This document shows positions 24,619 through 35,639 of a stretch of DNA of 64,000 nucleotides, piece after piece (the first letter of the stretch is position 1; each line of letters starts with the position of its first letter). This stretch comes from Cristatella mucedo (lineage: Eukaryota > Bryozoa > Phylactolaemata > Cristatellidae), in assembly GCA_009760855.2 (NCBI GenBank), contig WPIO01000034.1:4027001-4091000 (forward strand), written 5' to 3'. The notes beneath the pieces are model-generated. The model searched no databases and was not told the DNA's origin. It was given only the letters and a program-made list of their open reading frames with translations. A program made the translations under genes and the position numbers.

Positions 24619-27600
24619 CCTGCCTTGCTGGAATGATTTCCGCTTCTGGCTCTTCCTGGCCGCGTCCAAGCAGCACTGCTCTGCCACTGAACATTTGCCA
24701 CTGTCTCTCTCCATTATTAAGTAGCCTCCTCCTGCCTTCACGTGCACCCTCCCCCCTTCCTAATCAGCCAGAGCAGACGTATCTGTCTTATAAGTTAATT
24801 AGCTGATTTAACAGCTCAATGTTGTATAGAACGACAAAAGAGCCTCATTGGCTTTCACCGCCACCAGTGGTATGCGATGGAGGATTGCCCACTGCAGGAT
24901 TCGAACCCATGTCCTCTCGGCACCCAGTAACGAAGCAATGCAATGAACAGTTACGGCAGCTGGCCAATTTTCGAAGCCAGCCTAGCCCAGTCCGGCTCTC
25001 TGTCTGGGCTATTGTTTTTCTGGGCCCTTTCTGCTAGCATGATGGGCAAAATCAGAGCATCTAATGCCAACGTAGCATCCTTGCTGGACTATTCGCCCAG
25101 AGTCTCCTGCTCTACCTCATTTCCTGCCATGTGTTCAACTTTTTACTTCCAGTCTGGCCCTGCTGACCTCATTTTGAAGGGTTTTCCAAATGTAAGATAA
25201 CTACTTGCTCGCTAGACTTTCTGTCCCACTGAGATGACATAATTTGCTCCTGCATGTCGCTATAGCTAACACATTGGGTTCCCGGGTTACGAACACCATG
25301 GGTCATGAACAATCTGGGTTGGCAAAAAATTACTCGGGTTGCTATCGGTTCCATGCTATGAACCGAACCCAGTGGTCTTATCGAAGGTTCTCACATATTC
25401 GGGCTTAATAGAACTTTTAAATGGATCAGCTGTCACAGGTTTCCAAAAGAACACCGGAAGGCAAAACAATGCTTACTAATTTATCGAGCTAAATTGAGCC
25501 TCAATGGTGCTAATAGGTTGCTGTTACACCGAAAAGTTCAGATTTGGCAATGGTAAAGTATGCGCAATGTGAATGACGAGTTTTGTTTCACCTATTTGTT
25601 AATGCAGGAATGATTTTTCACCGTGCTCGTGACAACTTAAATTGTATCATATAGCACCCTACCTGAAATCACGGGAATCAAGGTCCTGTTGACGAACGAC
25701 CCGTGTTACAAACTCAGTCTGGGAATTGATTAGGTTCGTAACTTGGGACCCCTCGGTACTAAGTTCTTAGCATCAAGTTTTGATTCGGCGTCCTTCAAAG
25801 GGGCTAGTGTCAGGCAACTTATTTAGAAGCCAACAATAAACCACTAATAATAATAATAATGATAATAATGCACTTGATAAAGCGCCCTCAGAGAACTTAA
25901 TCTCTTTCTAGGCGCTTTACATTTACTAGAACTTGAACAACCTCTGCCCACTCTCCCTTCAGCCGTTCCTGTAAGGCATTTCAACAAGAAGTGGCAGACC
26001 AGCTAAACTCTTGTATTGAAACCTCCACCCTCACGAGGACCCTGGATCCTACCACCGGCTGTCTACGGGTTACACCGTATGCTACCATGTATATTTTGAC
26101 GGCTACCAGTGAGGTAGGGTAGTGTAGTTAGAATTTCTTAACCATCCGTGCTAGTTTCCGACATAAGATCAGAGCAGCCATGGCATGCCATGGCATGATG
26201 CAGGTTAGGATCCATTCTTGCCGCAACTGACCTTTTGCGTGTTTCCAGAGGGCCACATCGTGTCGTCCTGTCCCGACTTTTGCTTTCAACGGCATTCAGA
26301 AGTTTGAAGTCTGAGCAAGCGGATGGCGCTGCCAGCGCTGTCGATGCTGCCGCCACCTCTGCCTCACACCTGCCCGTCGTTGTAGGCAGCGATCAGCGTT
26401 GATCTGCTGCTCTGCCTGTCGACGGAGGCCGCAGTACAGGCAGCCCACGATTGCTCGCCAGTAATCTTCTGTGACCAAAGTGAGCGAAAATGCTTGCCCG
26501 CGTCCCTCTCTCCTCGTTCCTCCTTCCCTGCCGGCTGGCACATTTTCCGCGCCCGTGCTGCCACCGCCGAGGCACCGCTGCTGAAGCCCTCGGAGAGGGC
26601 CACCCTGCCTCTTTGCTGCCGGGCCCAGGCACGTTTGTGGCGCTTTGCTGCTGCCGCCTCTGGCCGCTATCAATCACGTCTTCGTGCGGTGCGCGATCTT
26701 CGATCACGCCTTCGAGCTGCGCGCCTGAGACGCCTGCAGACGCCTTGGTGCAAGTGAAGCTTCAGCTGACATGGCGCCATGTGCAGCTATGTCATTGGTT
26801 TTTATTCATTCGCACGGGGCAAAGTCTAGAAATGCTAATCAAACTGGTCCGACAATCGAATATTTGTTTAGGGTACCTTCAAATTACAAGCATGTTAGAA
26901 ATGGGATCGGAAGTTCTGACGACTTCCATATAAAAAAAAATGATTACACAAACCAGGACTAATCCGGATGTAAACTTGCCGCAAACCATGGCTAATCAGG
27001 ATGTAAACCGTACTCAACATATCTACAAATACAAAATTTACCGATCACTGCACCATATAAGTCTTGTATCCCAACTTGTTGAACCTTTGTAGATAGTGGT
27101 GCATGCAGGAAGTTTATATTGAGGTTCATGCTGTTGACCTTTAAAAAGCTTCACTTTTTCAGTTATAGGTACACTGAATTATTATATTATTTCAGTGTAC
27201 CATATAAATTCCAACACTCGACAACAGTACTTTGCATATCAGAGTAAAATTTGAAAAATCTAGCTCAGCTCTGCTTGTATAACCTAAGGCTAGAATTATT
27301 TTATGATTTCAGCCGGATAGGTTTTGCTATACATATAATCAAACATCCTGTAGCTTTATTTTCTGCAGTCATGGACATGTATGAAAGCTTTGCACATGTA
27401 CCTCGATGGACTAATAATAATGCACTTGATAAACGCCCTCAGAGAGCTCAATCTCTTTCTAGGAGCTTACATTTGCTGCAAAGGAGTAAGGTACAATAAG
27501 TTGGGATACGAGTCGCATGTAATGCAGAGATCGGTAAATTTTGTATTTGTAGATATGTTGCATTCTGTTTACATTCGGGTTAGACATGGTTTGCATAATC

Positions 27601-30600
27601 ATTTTTTCTTCTGCATGGAAGTCGTCAGAACTTCCGATCCCATTTCTAACATGACTCATTGGAAAGGTACCCCAAACAAATATTCGATCGTCGGACCAAT
27701 TTGTAAGGTGTTTTCTTCTCGACTTCCCCCCCCCATAAGCAGCTTCACCATTGGTTGCAGCCTTGTCCTGCGGCTGCTATTTTTGGGGCCAGCTGCACAT
27801 CTATTGCTGTCTTTATTAACGCTGTCTCCTTTACAGAGCCGCTCACCGTCTCGTATGTGTGTCTTCCTCTGGACGTGCTTGCCGTGGCTTTTCGCGACAG
27901 TCCGCTGAGCGAGCTTCCAGCCTTGTTCCGGCGCGGCGTGCTAAGCCAGCTCGAGTGCATGCAGAGGACTCTGACGCGCTTCCAGGTCGGTCGGCCACTC
28001 TGGCATTCCCGGTGATCCCTGGCATTCCCGGTGATCCCTGGCATTTCTGCATGGCATCGGAGATTGCGCTTTGCTTAGTCGGCGTTTTTTTGCTCTTTCG
28101 CTTAGAATAACAACCTGTCGAACCCTGTGCCCTATCATTTCAAGCCATCCGAAAGTCTTCATCATGTGACCTTGATTTACTGCGATGCTGAGTCGGACGG
28201 TAACCTGGGTAAGCTACCTCTTATGCTCTGGTGTGCGGGCAGACAGCCCTGCAGCTGTTGTTTGTGCCCTGTGCTTGTGCACTGCCCGTGGGCCGCGAGT
28301 GCGTCTGCGGCAAACGAAAGTTTGACAATCGATTTACAGTCTTATTTGGTTGGTCGGTACATATTGATCACGTAGACTAGCACCAAACTTACTTTCGAAC
28401 TTACTCAACTGTTATAGCTTGCCTCAATAAGTGGCAAGTTTCGACGAGTTTCTGACCTTGTTAGGCTTTATAATGGTCTCGTGATCGGTTGTAATGGTAT
28501 TCTGTCAGTGTCAGTTTGGTCAGTGCTGCTCTGCAAGTTACATCAAAGCAGTTGCCATTCTGGAACACAAATAAAATACTCGTTATTATCAATAAAAATT
28601 TAATAAAAAATAGGTAATACAAACGATAAAATGTTATGGCGTGCACAAGTGAAAGATGTGCAGCTGGCTGCATGTTCTGGTCGCGTGCCGTGTGTCTTTA
28701 TGGCAAGGGCTCGCCTCAGCAGGTCAAGGAGACATCCGGGTACCTTAGCTCATCATTGGCTGAGGCATCGTTTGTGACAAAACGGGCCAAAAATAGGTTC
28801 TTCTGGATGGCCCTCCAGAGGGGCTGGTAGTCACGTGACCACACACCCACCTGTTTACGTGGGAACCGTCGACTCGGTTGCCGACGAATGCAGTTATTTA
28901 CTAAGCCAAGCATAGCAAACTGAAACTTAGTGCAAACTCATATTGACAGATTGCTACACTTTAATAATTAGTGGAGCCTAATGACTTACTCGAATACTGG
29001 CATTAGCAACAACCGAACTCAGATCGATGGACCAGGTGCATAGAAATTTTTGGAGAGCAGTGTCAGTGACTTTGCTTTCCTAACTGGAAGTGCCGTAATG
29101 GAGTCGACCATCGTCGAGTGCTTGCCCAATTTAACCTTTGCCCTTCTTTACTTTACTGACTGCCGCTGTTTGAGAATTGTATTCACAGGTTCAGAAGTCT
29201 GCCTTCACATAGCAAGTCATCATGTCTCTGTCCGTGATTAGAGATTATTTCCTGAAATGGCTGGCCAGAGATATGACTGGCTCCGTGGTTCTTCCTTTGA
29301 CTAGACTACTGTAATTCTGTCTTTGGAAGGCTTCAGCAAAAATTTGTTCAGCCTCAACAGTTGTTGATGAATATATCCACTAGGTTGATTTGTAAATAAA
29401 AAAATTCAGCCACGTGTCTCATTCACAAAAGAAGCTGGGGTTGGTCCTGGCTGATAAGCAGATGCAGAGCAAAATTCTCACCGACTCATAAAGCCTGCCG
29501 CTCGCTGTCTGCTACTCTACACCAGCTGAACAGCTGGACCCGTTTCAGCCTCCTCATGCCCTCGGGTCCTATGTGGACATTAAATTAGCTGTACCACTTG
29601 CTTTGTTTATTACAGCTGGCAACATAAGCTTTTTCTCTGTAGACCCTATACTCGGGAACTTACTTGTCCGCGCTTGCCGTCGCATCTGCTGCCGACTCCC
29701 TTGCTCCCAGCCGGCCTGCGCTGCTGCTTCTGTGCCACTTCTTGCTTCCTCGATCATCATCATCGTCGTCGGCCTGATTCTTCTTCTGGCTTTCTTGTTG
29801 CTGCGTGAGCTGAAGTCTACTTACTGTAGGCCACTGCCTTTGCACCGAAAGCCGCTCAGACTTCGAGAGTGGACTGTACACAATTATTCGAGCACAGCGT
29901 CGTCTTCATCTCAGTGTGGCTTTGTGGCGTTACAGAAATAGATGCATCATCGATGCTCAAGAAAGTTTGTACATGCTGCCAAACCTCCAGATGGGCGTGT
30001 CACGAGTGGTACCAGACTCTTGCTTTTTGGTAGTACGAGCAGCCGACGGAAACCCTCTAGCGGAACTAACCTAGTCCACGGTCACCAGTTTAATGCCGCA
30101 GCCTTTAAGATGCCTAAGGATGATGCTTTTAAGATGATGTAATAATAACACATTTGTATAGCGCCCCCCGAAAGCTCGATCTCTTTCTAGGTACTTGGCA
30201 CATGCTGCAGAAGAAGCATGGTCGAATGGTTAGTGGTAGCGTGGTAGCTCAATGACAACGAAGCTGCTCAATTCGAAGCTCCTCTCACACGCGTCACATT
30301 GGCCGAGTTGATTTGAAGTAAGCAGAGGGGACGAGCTCCGGGTGCCCAGCTCGTTGCCCAGCTGCTCTTTAAAGGGCCAAGTCCATTTGGTGCTGTACGA
30401 GCCGGCACCTTCCACGTGGTTGCCACTCACTGCCAGCACCAAGAGCGGTGATTGGTCCCCTGCCTGCCTCCCCTGCCGCCACGGCACCTGCGGGTGGGGG
30501 GGGGCCTTCTCGTTTGCTGCCTCGAAGCTCTGCAAAGCTCCAAGCAGCAGGAGGAAGTGCCCGCCTGATCGCAGCATCTCTCTCCATTGTTTGCTGTGGT

Positions 30601-33600
30601 ACTACTTGCAGCATTCCGATAGCAGACCCAATCGCGTTGTGGCCGCGTTACTAGTGGGCCCACATCTTGAGTGATGAACCTCTGTTGTGTGATGGGCCCA
30701 ACCACCACCACCACCACCACCGACCCCACCGAGATAAGAGGCAGCTATCTTGTCTGATAATTTCCTGTTCATCTGCAGTTGGCAGCAGAGTGGCAGACCA
30801 GCCACCCTGTTGCTTGCCCGATTTGTATCTTTTTTATTGTTGGATCTTTTTATTCCGTTACTTTTTGCCAAGTCGCCCGATTTCATTTATGCATCGAGCG
30901 TGGTACCCTCAGTTACCGCGCTGCTACTGCTGCAAACCGTTAGCAATCGCTGTCACTCTCCTCCTTCCGATCCAGGGAGTCCTGCTCGCGTTCTCGGCCC
31001 TTATAGACCGTTCGAGATGTCGTTCATTCGAAGAGTTACTTACGGCTGCTGCCTGATACGAATGACTGTCGCGCCAGAGCGAGCATTCGGCTGGAACTGC
31101 AAGCTGGAGCGACAGCAGCTGTCTCCCCCCTTGTCCCTCTTCCTTGTCCTCCTTGTTGCACGTGCTCCGGGTTTTTCCAGAGTCGTATCGCAAGTTCGTG
31201 CACCGGAAGCTGCTGCTGCCCTGCGACCGACCGCTCTTTCGTCGAGCAAACCGCTGCTGGCCTGTCGATGGCACGCTGCTGGCGGTTGGTCACGTTGACG
31301 GTGGAGGCGAAGGTCAGAGGGTGCCGCCGAGGTCCGGCGGCGCAGGAGGCCAGCTGAGGAATGTACACGTTGGTTTGCCACCTTCCGGAGGTGCGGAGGA
31401 TGCGGTGCAGCTGCCGCCGCTTCCGGCGCTGCCGCTCGCGCATAGGTGCGCTTTTTGTAGCGGGCAGCAACCTCCTCCCAACCTCTCGCCTTCCCCCCAC
31501 CCGCGCCGCCGCCTTCTTAACGAGGTCCAGGCCGGCTCTACTGCCACCGACAGTGGGTGAATGGTCGGCACTGAGATGGCGCCAACCGGAAGTCGCTTGC
31601 CAGAGCTGCAAGCCATCGTGGCGACTGCCCGTGAGGTGCGCCAATCGCCGTCCGATCTTCCTTCCAGTCAAAGATGGCCGCATCAGCTGCGTGCGCGGCT
31701 CGTACGCCTACCACCATTACCTGCAGGACGGCGCGGAGGACGCAGGCTGGGGCTGTGCTTACCGCTCGCTGCAGACGCTGGTGTCCTGGTTCCGTCTGCA
31801 AGGCTACACTGACGTCAGCGTTCCCACGCACCGGCAGATCCAGGAGGCACGTGCCGAGCGCCCTCGTGCAGCTGTCACACCTCGCGCGACTCCCCTCCTC
31901 CCCCCCCAGGTGTGTGGATGAGGCCCGAAATCCACCCAAAGCCCCGACGTGCCGTCATAGTGACCTGCGCTGCTGCGCTGCTCGGACAAAATAAGCACGA
32001 CACAAATGCAGAAGCTGAGCGTTGCTCGGCGATGGCGTTGACAAGGCGATCAGCTGAACCTAGCGCTGACAAGCGTCCTCGTGCATGAGCGATCCGCTCG
32101 GCTGCCATCGCTGACATTGCTCCTTCCCCCACCCTCTGTTCGAGATGCACGGATCCACGCGATGCAGCCCTAGCGATAGCAGGCCCTCCACCACCGTCAG
32201 CTCGTCAGCGGCACAGGTCTCGCCGAGATCTGCGTGCTAACCGCTAGCTCACTGCGCTTATCGTGCCTCGTGCCACCGGCTTATTCGGATGGTCTCCGCC
32301 ATTCGGTGGGTGGTCACCCCACCGGTGGTCACGTGGGAGGTCAATGATGTGCCTGCTGCTAGCTCGCTCACTGCCTTGAGCTGTGAGACTGGAGGCCGCC
32401 ACGTTGGCAGCCTCCGCCGATGCCGCCGAGCTGAAATCAGCTCGGCTCTTTCCTGTGGCAGTTTCCTTGCGCCTCGGTCCTTCTCACTCGTTAGCCGATG
32501 GCGGCGCACCGAGGCGTCGCGCCACCAGTCGCCCACCAGTTCTCGCCGTGCCTCGGCTCCACGCACACACCGACGGCACGCGACCCGTGTCAGGATCCCC
32601 GGCGCCTCGCTTGTGATGGCTCGTGCAACAAGAGCAACACGAGCTGCACTCAGCTGTGTGCACTCGGCACTCTTTGTCCCGGGCTGTGGCAGCTGCTCGG
32701 CCGTCCTCGCTGTCATTTCGACTCACTGTCACTCCGGGTCAGCTCGCCACGCTCGACCATGTGACACGAGAGGCCACGCGACATGCGCGAGGCAGTTGAT
32801 GCTGCGCTGTTGCTGGGCCGTAGCGCATCGTGCTCTCACGCTCGCAGCAGTCGAGCGAGCGGCCTTCTCGGTTGCCTGCACGAGCGAGCTGATCGTCGAG
32901 CGAGAGCTCGGTGTTGTGTTGCAGGCCCTGGTTGCCGTGGGAGACAAGGCACCGGCGTTTGTCGGGTCCAAGCAGTGGATCGGCTCGCTGGAAGTCAGCT
33001 ACTGCCTGGAGAAGTTGCTCGGGGTGAGAAGACTGCAGGGAGGCAGCTGCGTCCTTATCCACTGGGGGGGGGGCGAGTGCAGCAGCTGAGTGTTGCTTCC
33101 CTGCACCGTGCTCGCTATTGCCAACTATTACTGAGTCCGAGTGAGTAGGATCTCTGTCATTCTGTTTGTCTTTCTGTCTGTCTGTCTGTCTGCCATTTTG
33201 TCCCTCTCTCTCTCTCTCTCACTAGGTCTCTCTCATTCCCTTTCACTCGCTCTCTCTCTTCCCTAGTAATATGTGGGATCAGGCGATTGCAGCTGGTGCA
33301 AAACTCTGCAGCTAGGCTTGTCTGTCGTGAGCGTCGCAGTTGCCACATCACACCACTTCTCGCCGACCTGCACTGGCTACCAGTCAAGCAACGGATTGCT
33401 TTCAAGGTTTCGTCGCTCACTTTTAGGTCCCTTCATTCTATGGCTCCAGCCTATCTCTCAGAGATACTCCCCCATCAGGCCAAGCATCGTACCACCCGCT
33501 TTTCGGAATCCAACAGTCTACAAATACCGCATACAAACCTCAAAACTTTTGGAGACCGTACATTTAGTTCGTATGCTCCCAAAGCCTGGAACTCCCTCCC

Positions 33601-34297
33601 GACCTGCATCAGAACATCCCCTGACCTGACCACATTTAAAAGGAACCTAAAAACATACCTATTTAGGACAGCATTTAGTGGTCACTGTGATTCATCCTTG
33701 ATGTGCTTATGCGTGCTGACACTGTGCATGCTGTCCACTAACCACATTTGCATGCTGACCCTGTGCATGTCACCCCTAACCATGTTATTCATTTTGTTTG
33801 TTTTTCAAGCATGATTTTACTTACCATTCAATTGCATTTCACTTTGCAGCAAATGTAAAGCGCCTAGAAAGAGATTAAGTTCTCTGAGGACGCTTTATCA
33901 AGTGCATTATTATTATTATTATTATTATTAATAACGACAATAATAGTGATAATAAAAAGTTAACATCGGTGTGTAGCAGTTTATGAGAGAGAGGGAGAGA
34001 GAGAGAGAGGGGGAGAAAAAGAGAGGGAGAAAGAGAAAGAGAGAGCCGAAAGTGTTCTTGGCACTGTACTTGTGCTGGTAACTGTGAGCTTCTTACGAAG
34101 CCATTGACTTCATCAGGTGACCTCCAAGATCCTCTTCGTCGCATCCGGTGCAGAGCTGGCTACCAAGGCCCGTGAGCTTGCGCAGCATTTCGACAGCCAA
34201 GGCACGCCCATCATGATAGGTATGCTCGCTGTGTAGCTGCTGCTGCTGAGGCGCCGCCTCGAGGCTGCTTGGCCTGATGCGTGCAGCTATGTGCTCC

Positions 34298-34341
<44 letters not shown>

Positions 34342-34845
34342 TGTGCGTGTTTGTGTGTATGTGTGTGCATGTGAGTAGCTCATGGAGCCACGTGACTGCC
34401 TTGACGTCAGGCAGATGCCTGCTACGTGCCGGCTGCAATGTGCACTACGCGACGGCTCTTGTGACCGCAGGTGGTGGAGTGCTTGCCCACACCATTCTCG
34501 GCATCGACTACAGCGATGCAAGCGGCGACATACGCTTCCTCGTGCTCGACCCACACTACACGGGTGGAGAGGATTTGAAGGTCATCCAGGACAAGGTACG
34601 CGCAAGGCTCGCTGCTCCGAGCGCATGCACCCCGGCGGCTGCCGAAGCGGAGCAGCGTTGCTCGGGCAAGCGTCCGTCTGCTTGTCTGGGGGCGCACTCG
34701 ACTCGGCAGCAAGGCTCTGCGTGACTCGGCAGCAGCGTGTCGTCGTTTGCTTTCGCAGGGCTGGTGCTCGTGGAAAGGACCGGGCTTCTGGGACCCCGCC
34801 GCTCACTACAACCTCTGCATGCCACAGCGACCGCTCGCTGTGTGA
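13980..34845 (+). CDS. UFSP2: UFM1-specific protease 2, long form with N-terminal MPN-like domain
   Basis: Cysteine protease that matures UFM1 and removes it from substrates at the ER. Exons: 13980-14048, 16005-16173, 18660-18716, 18966-19292, 23344-23618, 26386-26479, 27837-27985, 28106-28208, 31181-31300, 31668-31846, 32925-33023, 34117-34219, 34471-34595, 34759-34845. All phases join into one frame of 652 codons including TGA. Residues about 1-205 form an MPN-like region ([10 protein letters not shown], then the [15 protein letters not shown] junction of exons 2 and 3). The segment [14 protein letters not shown] (exon 4) and exons 5-9 match the N-terminal half of the vertebrate protein. 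The catalytic part has [11 protein letters not shown] (Cys484), [11 protein letters not shown] and LDPHYTG (Asp608, His610), ending in [12 protein letters not shown] and NLCMPQRP. Vertebrate UFSP2 is about 470 residues, so this is the long form. The ATG at 13980 is the first after an in-frame stop at 13923. The intron 10 donor is odd (see findings). Exons 5 and 6 are the least conserved, but their phases fit exactly. Confidence 0.92.
14779..14955 (-). mobile_element. tRNA-derived SINE, second family
   Basis: Reverse-oriented copy: a tail side with AGCGACAGAAGAGCC, then a body with AAAGGATCGCCCACCGCAGG, then an inverted box-B-like GATCGAACCC and a box-A-like region. Nearly identical to 36125-36305. 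More diverged copies lie at 95-245 and 24795-24960 (minus) and at 12770-12890, 18360-18520, 22640-22800, 39385-39550, 45955-46115 and 60475-60620 (plus). Confidence 0.7.
16620..16800 (+). repeat. Dispersed repeat shared with 59670-59830
   Basis: Both stretches carry TTGGTGGCA-GAGCTTTTGCT-type sequence followed by GACTGTG and AACTCGCTTT, preceded by a CTCAGGTCCTG-like motif. Weaker relatives of the first half appear at 29520-29600 and 56725-56790. Family unknown. Confidence 0.5.
16842..17215 (+). repeat. 20-bp minisatellite built on CTG triplets
   Basis: Unit TGCTGCTGCTGCTTGTACAC repeated about 18 times, with A/G variation in TGTACA/TGTACG and some units 3 bp longer from an extra CTG. In UFSP2 intron 2. 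Long Leu/Cys/Ala or Gln/Ser frames here are artefacts. Confidence 0.9.
18911..18939 (+). other. UFSP2: Stem-loop just upstream of UFSP2 exon 4
   Basis: CCCTGGCCTGCA and TGCAGGCCAGGG are perfect 12-bp arms around ATTAC. The hairpin ends 26 nt before the exon 4 acceptor, where the branch point would normally lie. Confidence 0.7.
19606..20190 (-). mobile_element. L2-like LINE 3' fragment
   Basis: Reverse orientation: TAA-repeat and tail (TAGCACCCTAGGAGAACT) at the left, then the 3' UTR and degraded reverse-transcriptase C-terminus (reverse of the FGDHAF/WNSLP region near 19850). Interrupted by an ATAGAT microsatellite at 19985-20050. In UFSP2 intron 4. Confidence 0.7.
20270..20600 (+). repeat. 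Unclassified dispersed repeat, copy A
   Basis: Matches 24325-24735 in the same orientation over its whole length, e.g. CCTGCCTTGCTGGAATGATT, CCAAGCAGCACTGCTCTGCC and CCACTGTCTCTCTCCATTAT. No coding capacity or clear terminal structure. Confidence 0.7.
20620..21300 (-). mobile_element. L2-like LINE 3' fragment
   Basis: Starts with an AAT repeat and the family tail, followed by 3' UTR (GGTTAGTGGTAGCATGC motifs), then minus-strand reverse-transcriptase C-terminus reading [18 protein letters not shown] near 20930-21005 and further upstream coding to about 21250. In UFSP2 intron 4. Confidence 0.75.
24049..24105 (+). repeat. 21-bp triplicated unit with CACGTG
   Basis: GTGCATGTCACGTGATAATC-type unit occurs three times in tandem in UFSP2 intron 5; two junctions form CACGTG. 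Confidence 0.75.
24325..24735 (+). repeat. Unclassified dispersed repeat, copy B, with CT expansion
   Basis: Second copy of the repeat at 20270-20600. A CT tract of about 90 bp (24525-24614) replaces a pyrimidine-rich stretch that is only slightly expanded in copy A. In UFSP2 intron 5. Confidence 0.7.
25264..25760. mobile_element. Possible pogo/Tigger-like MITE
   Basis: Inverted ends share a GTTACGAAC core (GGGTTCCCGGGTTACGAAC at the left; reverse of the right end GGGGTCCCAAGTTACGAAC), each next to a TA. Terminal GTTACGAAC motifs with CCTCGGT are typical of pogo/Tigger-type non-autonomous elements. The internal sequence is not coding. Confidence 0.4.
25845..25930 (-). repeat. L2/SINE tail fragment
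   Basis: AAT repeat plus the family tail (AAAGCGCCCTCAGAGAACTT ... CTAGGCGCTTTACATTT) only. Similar short tails lie at 7505-7575, 15570-15655, 27411-27487, 30142-30240 and 47900-47985 (minus) and at 54535-54615 (plus). Confidence 0.7.
26840..27703. mobile_element. Foldback DNA element with about 220-bp inverted arms
   Basis: The left arm (26840-27085) and right arm (27488-27703) are inverted copies: TGGTCCGACAATCGAATATT at the left against GAATATTTG and GGTCCGA on the reverse of the right. They share blocks such as CATGTTAGAAATGGGATCGG and AAATTTACCGATC. About 400 bp separate the arms, including an L2-type tail at 27411-27487. No transposase. In UFSP2 intron 6. The superfamily is unclear. 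Confidence 0.7.
31668..31846 (+). CDS. UFSP2: UFSP2 exon 10, catalytic cysteine exon
   Basis: Preceded by a TTCCTTCCAG acceptor. Encodes [14 protein letters not shown], then [16 protein letters not shown] with the nucleophile Cys484, then PTHRQIQE. Family alignment requires the next residues to be [10 protein letters not shown], which start exon 11 at 32925. The exon therefore ends after GAG at 31846, where the intron starts with GC (GCACGT) rather than GT. An in-frame GT donor exists at 31910 (CAG/GTGTGT); using it would insert 21 low-complexity residues. Confidence 0.85.
33265..33935 (+). mobile_element. L2-like LINE, 5'-truncated 3' end with reverse-transcriptase C-terminus
   Basis: The frame at 33287-33814 encodes [12 protein letters not shown]-type sequence ([17 protein letters not shown]), [16 protein letters not shown], and [19 protein letters not shown], the conserved C-terminal motifs of CR1/L2-group reverse transcriptases. 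A 3' UTR follows, then the tail (GCGCCTAGAAAGAGATTAAG, GGACGCTTTATCAAGTGCA) and an ATT repeat. Lies in UFSP2 intron 11. This is the best-preserved LINE end in the window. Confidence 0.85.
34471..34595 (+). CDS. UFSP2: UFSP2 exon 13, catalytic Asp/His exon
   Basis: Encodes [16 protein letters not shown] and [19 protein letters not shown]. The DPH motif holds the catalytic Asp608 and His610 of the UFSP papain-like fold. Acceptor GTGACCGCAG, donor GTACGC, phases 1 and 0. Confidence 0.95.
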
Positions 34846-35639
34846 GCAGGAGGCTACAGTGCCCGGCAGCGGCAGCAGCCCGGCGCTGCCCGTGAGTCGC
34901 CCGTTGCGAGGCTCAGCGGCCGGAGGTCTATGCGGATGAGGTCTAGTCAGTCAATGTGCCAACGGGCGCCATGAGCGCTGCTGTGGTCGGAGAGGATTTT
35001 TATGGTTATTACCTAACGTCTATGTTTATAAATGCCCACTCCCCCGACTCCAAAGTAATGCAAAAAACCAAGCAAATTGCTCTTGAAATCAATAAGAACT
35101 GTCGAGACCTGCAGTACTCCGTCAAAGTACTACAAGCTGTCCTAAGAATAGTTTGCATTCGAAAATACAAAACAAATACAAATGATGTCATGAATTACTC
35201 GAGAATGCATGTAGAGCGCCTCCAGTTCAGTTCTTGGAAAATGCTTATGTTTCCCCTTCCCCCATGATATTCGAGCGCTCATTACAAGTGCTTCGCTTTA
35301 ATGTCCGAGCAACTGATATGCTGATTTGGGGGGGTCCAAGTGACGAACGTACTTGTGTTCAAGTTCAAAATAAGGATAGGGCATATTGTATCGGCTCTCC
35401 TTACTGTCAAAGCTTACATCATTTCATTCTTTTTTACCCAATTTGAACTAAGATAACCCCTGCTTTTCGACTGCTTTTACGGCGTACCGCGATTATTTAT
35501 ATTCTAGCGACAATAATATAGCAATAATCACTCTTATAACTACTGTTACTGCCTTACTGTTGCCATGTACCTGACGTTGTGGGTGATCGGAAAAGCAGTC
35601 TCACTCTACCTAGTCATGTCGAAATACTGAAGTTAAGAT

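Noticed and set aside
26202-26395. Alternative UFSP2 exon 6 reading [18 protein letters not shown]
   Set aside because: Phase does not fit the neighbours; the exon at 26386-26479 ([15 protein letters not shown]) fits both phases and the family.
33157-33260. Gln/Thr/Arg-repeat frames
   Set aside because: Derived from TCTG and CT simple repeats just before the LINE end.
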